Shown in pieces: positions 57,301 to 64,000 of a DNA stretch of 64,000 bases (position 1 is its first letter; every line of letters begins with the position of its first letter). This DNA is from Amborella trichopoda. Taxonomy: Eukaryota > Streptophyta > Magnoliopsida > Amborellales > Amborellaceae. A program made the translations under genes and the position numbers. The stretch is from contig NW_006499728.1 in assembly GCF_000471905.2 (NCBI RefSeq), forward strand, positions 1,423,296 through 1,487,295, in the 5' to 3' direction. Below the pieces are notes generated by a model. It was given only the letters and a program-made list of their open reading frames with translations. It did no database searches and was not told the DNA's origin.

Positions 57301-60300
57301 GCGACGGGCTGACTTGGTAACAACTAATCCTTGTTTATTCTTTTGAAGTTTGATCATTTTCATCTATTTACTAACATCTGTGTGTTCATATCTTCTTTCT
57401 GTTAAAACCAATGCAATATTTTTTTTTCCTAATTTATGTTTTTATTGTTATATTGATTACGTTTCTTGTGCCATCACGTTGTTGCATTCCTTTTTCTTGA
57501 TGTTGACTTCTGGGCAATTCTTGCTATTTAATATTCATTCTTATGCTAAAGTTTGAAACTTACTGTGCTGCATAAAAACTACTGGTGGAATGCAAGTGAT
57601 AATGTAAGGGGATGTTGAGTTGAACACTTGAACTCAAGCCTGTATAGCCCAAAATGTGGAGCTCTTTCTAGTCCTGTCATTTGGGGTCAAATTCCATTGC
57701 AATACTTCACTATTTTTGTATAAGCAATAAAATATAGGGAAAATTTTGTATAGAACCCTAATTCTTCGTATTATGTCATGGTAGATCTTCTTTCAGTTTT
57801 TCTTTCAAACGGCATAAGGAAAATCTCTATGGATTTCACCGTACCCCCTCATCTCTTATCTCCCTCTTTTATTGACTTTTGACAATAAAAATTAGCCCCA
57901 ACAAATACTTTATTACTATTTACTATCCTAACTTTTTAGTTAACCCTTACCTACTTTTTCCTTTTACCCTACCCGTAACTTAAAAAGTAAGTTTTTGGGT
58001 TTAAAAATTTAGGTAAGTAAAAAAGAATTTGGTTAGGGGTANNNNNNNNNNNNNNNNNNNNNNNNNNNNNNNNNNNNNNNNNNNNNNNNNNNNNNNNNNN
58101 NNNNNNNNNNNNNNNNNNNNNNNNNNNNNNNNNNNNNNNNNNNNNNNNNNNNNNNNNNNNNNNNNNNNNNNNNNNNNNNNNNNNNNNNNNNNNNNNNNNN
58201 NNNNNNNNNNNNNNNNNNNNNNNNNNNNNNNNNNNNNNNNNNNNNNNNNNNNNNNNNNNNNNNNNNNNNNNNNNNNNNNNTTTTATACTATTTCATCCCA
58301 AATTTTTTGTAACCCTCATTTTTCCTTTCCACCTATTAAAAGAGTTTTTGGGTTAAAATGGTATAAAAAGATTTGGTGGGGCTAATTTTTATGATCAAAA
58401 GTTAATAAAAGAGGGAGATAAGTGATGAGGGGGGTATGGTGAAATCTTTAGGGGTTTGCTTATGTCACTTGAGAGAAAAATAGAAGAAGGGTCTACCGTG
58501 AAATAATACAAGGAAATTAGCATTCTATACGAAATTTTCCCTAAAATATATTGTAGGCTGGTGTGTGTTGGCTGTACATAACACTGGTAGACAAGCACTG
58601 TTGTATAACATCTCAATGAATTGTGCGGACAAGAAGCATTTTAGTCCATTTATGACTCTTGAAATCAAATTTGATATTCGCATCCAGGTAGACTTATCTA
58701 GAACCATGCATGGCGTAGTAACACAGATAGAAAAGCTGAAGAGAGGTAAACAGCACGAGTTAGAACTATAATGGTGGTGGAGCTACTATAATGGTGGTGG
58801 AGCTGAGGAGTTGTCCTTACCGTTGGAAAGATGTTAGAGATAAAGTTTTTCCTTTTCTTCCTTTTTTAATCATCAACTAGAAAATTTCACTGAAGTGTAT
58901 TGATTCAAATTTGCTCTTCCTTGGCAAGTTTTTCTTACCCTCTTTTAAAAGTATTGTGAGTCTAGCCAAAGCACCACCTTGTTTGGCAATATTATGTTAG
59001 TTCAGGTGTCCTTTTTGTATAAGAAAGCATGAAATTGAAGAATTTGCGACCTTACATTAATTATATTTTATTTATGGTAATTTGTAGTAACCGGGTTTTA
59101 TTTATTTTGGTCCATCAAAAGATAAGTCTGACAGATCGGCTATAGAAAAAGATATTTGACTCATCTCTTGTTTGTTAGAAGCTTAGAATCATGTGCCTAC
59201 TATGCAAGAAGTGAGATATAGCATTCATGTTCTTTCCTGATGTGGGTGGCTATTATTGTTGGCAAGAGTACATCTAAAGTTGTTGTAAGTGTTGGCAGTT
59301 AATTGAATATTTCTTTTATCTCTTGTATGCTTCGGGATTTTTCCTATGGTTTGTTTGTTTGATTACAATATTTTGGCTCTTCAGTATAATGTTCCTTTCT
59401 CTTTTGCTGGGCCTTTTACCTGTGGGCTGCTCTGTCTTGGATCTTGTTAGCATCCTTATTAGGTTTTGACATTTTTGTAGAACTTATAGAATGTGATGAA
59501 GGTCAGTATCATGTCTTACTTAATTTATTGACTTCTTTATCTTGTTTCTCCAGGTTCATTCTGCTGCAACTATCCTTGACAAAAATAATTTGGTCAAATA
59601 TGATAGGAAGAGTGGGTACTTTCAGGTGACAGATTTGGGTCGTATTGCTAGTTACTATTATATATCTCATGGAACAATATCTACATATAATGAACATTTG
59701 AAGCCAACAATGGGTGACATTGAACTCTGTCGGTTGTTTTCCCTAAGTGAAGAATTTAAATATGTTACTGTGAGGCAAGATGAGAAGATGGAGCTTGCAA
59801 AGCTCCTGGATCGTGTGCCTATACCTGTAAAGGAGAGTTTGGAAGAACCCTGTGCAAAGATCAATGTTCTGCTCCAGGCATATATTTCGCAGCTAAAGCT
59901 CGAAGGACTTTCTCTGGCTTCTGATATGGTGTATATTACTCAGGTATTTTGGGAAGGCTTTAGATTATGGATTCCGTTTAGTTCGTTTCTATATAACAAT
60001 TAGACTATGAATTTGGATTCATGTGTGAACTATGCAACCGCATCCAGTTTCAAAATGTAAACACAAAAATGCTTTTGATTCTTTTTTTTTGAAGGGAAGT
60101 TAACTATAAATGGTTTTGATTCTTAGAAAATAGAAAACTGCCTCCAGTTCTTGGAAAGTCTAAAATTTTTTATAATACCAAATCCAAGATCTAGGATGGC
60201 TGATAGACCCAAGGGCCTTGCACTTCATAGAAAGAAATGATCCCCAGCCTGCTGCTGAATAATGGAAATCTCTGTATAATGGAATTTTCTTTTCTATATT

Positions 60301-63073
60301 TGACTTGAAGAAAAATGGTGAGTGTGCCTCGCAAAACTCAATGCTAATGTAATAAAATTTCAAGAGTGTTAAAAGCATTCCATCTATGCTGTAAATCTGA
60401 GTCATTATTTTGAAGTTTGTGGTATTGAGCTTTGGAGGATCAGAAAATGTTTTGAGTTCATCCAAACTAGCAAGGGCTTTTTTCCATTTCAGAATTCGTT
60501 GCAGTTTTAGTGATATATTTAGAACATGGCACTTTCATGGTTTTCCATTGCTTTGGTCTTTATTTTTATTTGTAATAAGATGAAGAGATTGAAATAATTC
60601 AGCTTTTCTGATTGTGGATTGTTGTCTCATGCAGAGCGCAGGGCGGCTATTACGTGCACTTTTTGAGATTGTGCTAAAAAGGGGATGGGCCCAACTGGCT
60701 GAGAAGGCTCTGAACTTGTGCAAGATGGTTGGAAAGCGCATGTGGAGTGTCCAGACACCCCTAAGGCAGTTTAAGGGTATACCAAATGACATCCTGATGA
60801 AGATTGAGAAGAAGGATCTAGCCTGGGAGCGGTACTATGACCTCTCTTCTCAAGAGATTGGGGAGCTTATTCGATTTCCAAAGATGGGCAAAACTCTTCA
60901 CAAATTCATACATCAGTTCCCAAAGCTAAACTTAGCAGCCAATGTCCAGCCCATTACACGCACTGTTCTGAGGGTTGAACTCACAATAACCCCTGATTTC
61001 CAATGGGACGAGAAGGTCCATGGCTATGTCGAACCCTTTTGGGTAATTGTTGAGGACAATGATGGAGAATACATACTCCACCATGAGTACTTCATGCAAA
61101 AGATGCAATACATTGATGAAGACCACACGTTGAATTTCACAGTCCCAATCTATGAGCCCCTTCCTCCGCAGTACTTTATTCGTGTTGTCTCAGATAAGTG
61201 GTTGGGTTCTCAGACTGTATTGCCTGTTTCTTTCAGGCACCTTATTTTACCGGAAAAATACCCCCCACCAACCGAGCTTTTGGACCTGCAACCTCTTCCT
61301 GTGACTGCATTGAGAAACCCCTCTTGTGAAGCTCTTTATCAAGATTTCAAGCATTTTAACCCCATCCAAACTCAAGTGTTCACTGTTCTTTACAACTCAG
61401 ATGACAATGTTTTGGTTGCAGCACCCACAGGTAGTGGGAAGACCATATGTGCAGAATTTGCTCTGTTGAGGAACCATCAGAAAGGCCCTGATAGCATTAT
61501 GAGAGTTGTTTATATAGCCCCAATTGAAGCTCTTGCCAAGGAAAGATATAGGGATTGGGAGCAAAAGTTTGGAAAAGGCTTGGGATTGAGAGTGGTCGAG
61601 CTCACTGGGGAGACGGCAACCGATCTCAAGCTCTTGGAAAAAGCCCAAGTAATTATCGGCACACCTGAGAAATGGGATGCCCTTTCTCGTAGATGGAAAC
61701 AGCGGAAGCATGTTCAACAGGTGAGCCTCTTTATAGTTGACGAGCTCCACCTGATCGGTGGTCAAGGGGGACCAGTTTTGGAGGTTATCGTCTCAAGAAT
61801 GAGGTATATTTCGAGCCAAGTTGAGAATAAGATTCGAATAGTAGCTCTCTCTACCTCTCTAGCAAATGCGAAGGATCTTGGAGAATGGATTGGAGCCACC
61901 TCTCATGGCCTTTTTAACTTCCCACCTGGTGTTCGCCCTGTGCCCCTTGAGATCCACATTCAAGGGATAGACATAGCCAATTTTGAAGCTCGAATGCAAG
62001 CCATGACAAAGCCCACATACACTGCCGTAGTTCAACATGCAAAGGTGGGGAAGCCCGCTCTTGTTTACGTTCCCACAAGGAAGCATGCCAGGCTAACCGC
62101 CCTTGACTTGGTCACGTATGCTAATGCAGAGAGTGGAGAGAAGTCATCCTTCTTGCTCCAACCTGAAGAAGTCTTGGAGCCCTTCATTTCTAGGGTTAGC
62201 GAGCCGGCCTTAAGTGCTGCCCTCAGACATGGGGTAGGTTATATACATGAGGGGTTGAGTAGCATAGACCAAGACGTGGTATCGCACCTCTTCAGTGCAG
62301 GTTGCATCCAAGTTTGTGTATCAAGCAGCTCCATGTGTTGGGGGACCCCATTATTGGCCCATTTGGTTGTGGTTATGGGAACCCAATACTATGATGGCCG
62401 AGAAAATGCGCACACTGATTACCCCATCACTGACCTCTTACAAATGATGGGTCATGCCAGTAGGCCACTCCAAGATAACTCCGGCAAGTGCGTGATCTTA
62501 TGCCATGCTCCACGAAAGGAATATTATAAGAAGTTTGTTTATGAGTCGTTTCCTGTGGAGAGCCATTTGCAGCACTTTCTGCACGATAATCTTAATGCCG
62601 AGGTGGTGGTTGGGATCATCGAGAGCAAGCAAGATGCAGTTGATTATCTCACTTGGACCTTCATGTATAGGAGGCTCTCTCAGAACCCAAATTATTATAA
62701 CCTTCAAGGGGTGAGCCACAGGCACCTCTCAGACCACCTTTCAGAACTTGTAGAGAATACTCTTTCAAACTTGGAAGCGAGCAAGTGTGTGGCAATAGAG
62801 GAGGACATGGACCTCTCCCCATTGAACCTCGGCATGATAGCTTCTTACTACTATATAAGCTACACCACCATAGAGAGATTCAGTTCTTTGCTCACAGCGA
62901 AGACGAAGCTTAAGGGGCTTATTGAAATATTGGCTTCAGCTTCTGAGTATGCTGATCTTCCAATACGACCAGGCGAGGAGGAAATGATAAGGAAGCTCAT
63001 CAACCATCAAAGGTTCTCAGTTGAGAAGCCACGGTACACTGACCCTCATTTGAAGGCAAATGCTTTGTTACAG
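54380..63073 (+). CDS. BRR2: U5 snRNP 200 kDa RNA helicase BRR2, 3' part beyond window
   Basis: This Ski2-like helicase of the U5 snRNP unwinds U4/U6 in the nucleus to activate the spliceosome. Coding exons are 54380-57316, 59554-59943 and 60635-63073, all GT-AG, phase 0, giving 1,922 residues in frame. The family is about 2,170, so roughly 250 residues lie past the window; the cut falls at ANALLQ. Order: basic and acidic N-terminus with a KKKK patch, Plug-like helices at about 120-195, an acidic run, a PWI-like domain at about 265-350, helicase cassette 1 with APTGAGKTN (526-534), DEIH (638-641) and SATLPN, then a winged helix and Sec63 unit 1. Cassette 2 has APTGSGKTI (1372-1380) and DELH (1478-1481) but STSLAN in place of SAT, as expected for the weaker second cassette. 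Sec63 unit 2 has begun before the cut. The first residues [19 protein letters not shown] match the family start. Confidence 0.96.
57737..58541. mobile_element. Family E foldback element in BRR2 intron 1, perfect 9-bp TSD
   Basis: It is flanked by TAAAATATA at 57728-57736 and 58542-58550. The two arms are inverted copies for roughly 190-200 bp, starting GGGAAAATTTTGTATAGAA and ending with the inverse TTCTATACGAAATTTTCCC. The interior includes an assembly gap, so length is approximate. No transposase is visible. The 9-bp duplication and long inverted arms point to a Mutator-like foldback element. Confidence 0.9.
58042..58280. other. Assembly gap (239 N) in BRR2 intron 1
   Basis: It sits between the two inverted arms of the family E element, where a hairpin would hinder assembly. 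Confidence 0.85.
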
Positions 63074-63309
63074 GTATGCAGCAACTAAAATGCCCCTCTT
63101 AAATGCCCTTGGGATATGAGGGGGTTTACTTTGAGCACTGACATTTTTAGTAAGTCACCTGTTTTTTGTCTCAAAATATGGTGATGATGCTAACCTTTGG
63201 AATTTTCAATATGGCCATCCACTGTTTTCAACTGAATGAGTGGATTATGAAAATCATGGGTGGCTTCCAACTTAAATGGCTAAAGGAATGGTGTACTATT
63301 TGTTTGACC

Positions 63310-63770
63310 AGTGTGCTAGGACTCGGCCGAGTCGACTTGGACTTGGCCTAGTACCCCAAGATTGTGTACAACTCGGAGCATTTAAAACTTGTCATAAAAC
63401 CAAAAAAAACAGTATGAAATCAACATATGTTGTAGAAATTTTACTTACATGATTTGGAAATTTGGCAAAGATTGGTGAGTATAATTTGCCATAATCACTA
63501 TTTTATATTTGTCTGTTATTTAGATTTTTTTAAATTGTCCCTAGCTGGAAATCGGGTTCTTTAAATACAAATTTTCTGTACTTTTTAAAACTTGTTTTAA
63601 CTTTTTGAAGTTGTTTCAGGTTTGAATTTAGCTTATATTTTTGTTGTTTTTTCTTAATTTTTTTAAAAAACTTTTTTTTTCAAGGGCTTTTTGGCCCTGT
63701 GCTGGTCTAGGGTGGGTCCCCTGGCCAAGGCAAGTCCTGGCACATTGGGTTTGACGATTCACTCATGGCC
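63310..63770. repeat. GC-ended, AT-cored repeat in BRR2 intron 3
   Basis: The left end has GACTCGGCCGAGTCGACTTGG, trimmed here to its core CTCGGCCGAG palindrome, and the right end CCCTGGCCAAGGCAAG. The core holds CCCTAGCTGGAAATCGGG. The layout is like 22975-23475. Confidence 0.4.
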
Positions 63771-63839
63771 ATCGCATGAAATGGAGGGTGATGGACATGG
63801 GGCACATGTCTTGTACTCTTGGGTCCCACTTTCTCTCCC

Positions 63840-64000
63840 ACTCTCTTCATCTCTACCCATCATTTCATTAGGCACAGTAAAATATCATAAATAACCATAC
63901 TGCACTCTCTTCATCTCTACCCATCATTTCATTCCCACTCTCTCCATCTCTACCCATCATTTCATTAGGCACAGTAAAATATCATAAATAACCTTACTGA
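63840..64000. repeat. Tandem duplication of about 97 bp at window edge
   Basis: GGCACAGTAAAATATCATAA starts at 63871 and 63968, and CATCTCTACCCATCATTTC occurs three times. It lies in the unfinished BRR2 intron 3. No further BRR2 exon is seen before the edge. Confidence 0.85.

Noticed and set aside
63074..64000. A fourth BRR2 coding exon before the window edge
   Set aside because: No segment encoding the expected continuation after ANALLQ was found; the sequence is AT-rich intron and repeats.

Overview
The window is nuclear DNA from a flowering plant, taken from a draft assembly: it has two runs of N, at 29154-29370 and 58042-58280. It is AT-rich, has long introns full of small transposons, and carries plant gene families (LHCB7, a DIVARICATA-type MYB pair, BRR2) and plant LINEs. 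I cannot name the species.

Layout. 1-12 kb has no protein gene. It holds a dead RTE-type LINE end, a tRNA-like SINE remnant and copies of several short dispersed repeat families. At 12.1-13.05 kb a telo-box plus TATA promoter is followed by two good and one weaker C/D-box snoRNA candidates whose guides match 25S rRNA. A minisatellite array follows (13.3-14.06 kb). LHCB7, a rare chlorophyll a/b-binding protein, lies on the minus strand at 17.45-24.68 kb in six exons with all splice sites resolved. 25-27.6 kb is repeats and a broken gene-like fragment.

27.7-50.6 kb is a direct segmental duplication. Each unit carries a minus-strand MYB-related gene: gene A (28.9-32.8 kb) and gene B (39.2-45.1 kb). 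Each gene has a SANT repeat, a SHAQKYF-type repeat, a 4 kb or longer coding intron, a 5' UTR intron and a TATA promoter. Each unit also has a U-box gene fragment inside the big intron and a decayed second copy of the promoter upstream. Transposons present in only one unit (28229-28701 in A; 44087-44554 and about 40356-41924 in B) give empty-site evidence of insertion after the duplication. Both genes share an 11-residue internal duplication in the first SANT repeat.

51.4-53.6 kb is a dead L1-type LINE (plus strand) ending about 240 bp before the likely first exon of BRR2. BRR2, the U5 snRNP 200 kDa helicase (plus strand, 54.38 kb to beyond the window), shows three coding exons encoding 1,922 residues. 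The last part of its C-terminal Sec63 unit lies past the right edge. Its first coding intron holds an 805-bp foldback element with a perfect 9-bp target duplication.

The protein genes are not a pathway: they serve light harvesting, transcription and splicing. The most notable points are the snoRNA cluster, the SANT-internal duplication in the MYB pair, the duplicated MYB-B promoter, and five short dispersed repeat families that together account for much of the non-coding DNA (labelled A to E here: A, long-TIR element of about 220 bp; B, 260-300 bp repeat; C, element with palindromic GGTTGCAACC ends; D, about 470-510 bp foldback; E, about 800 bp foldback).
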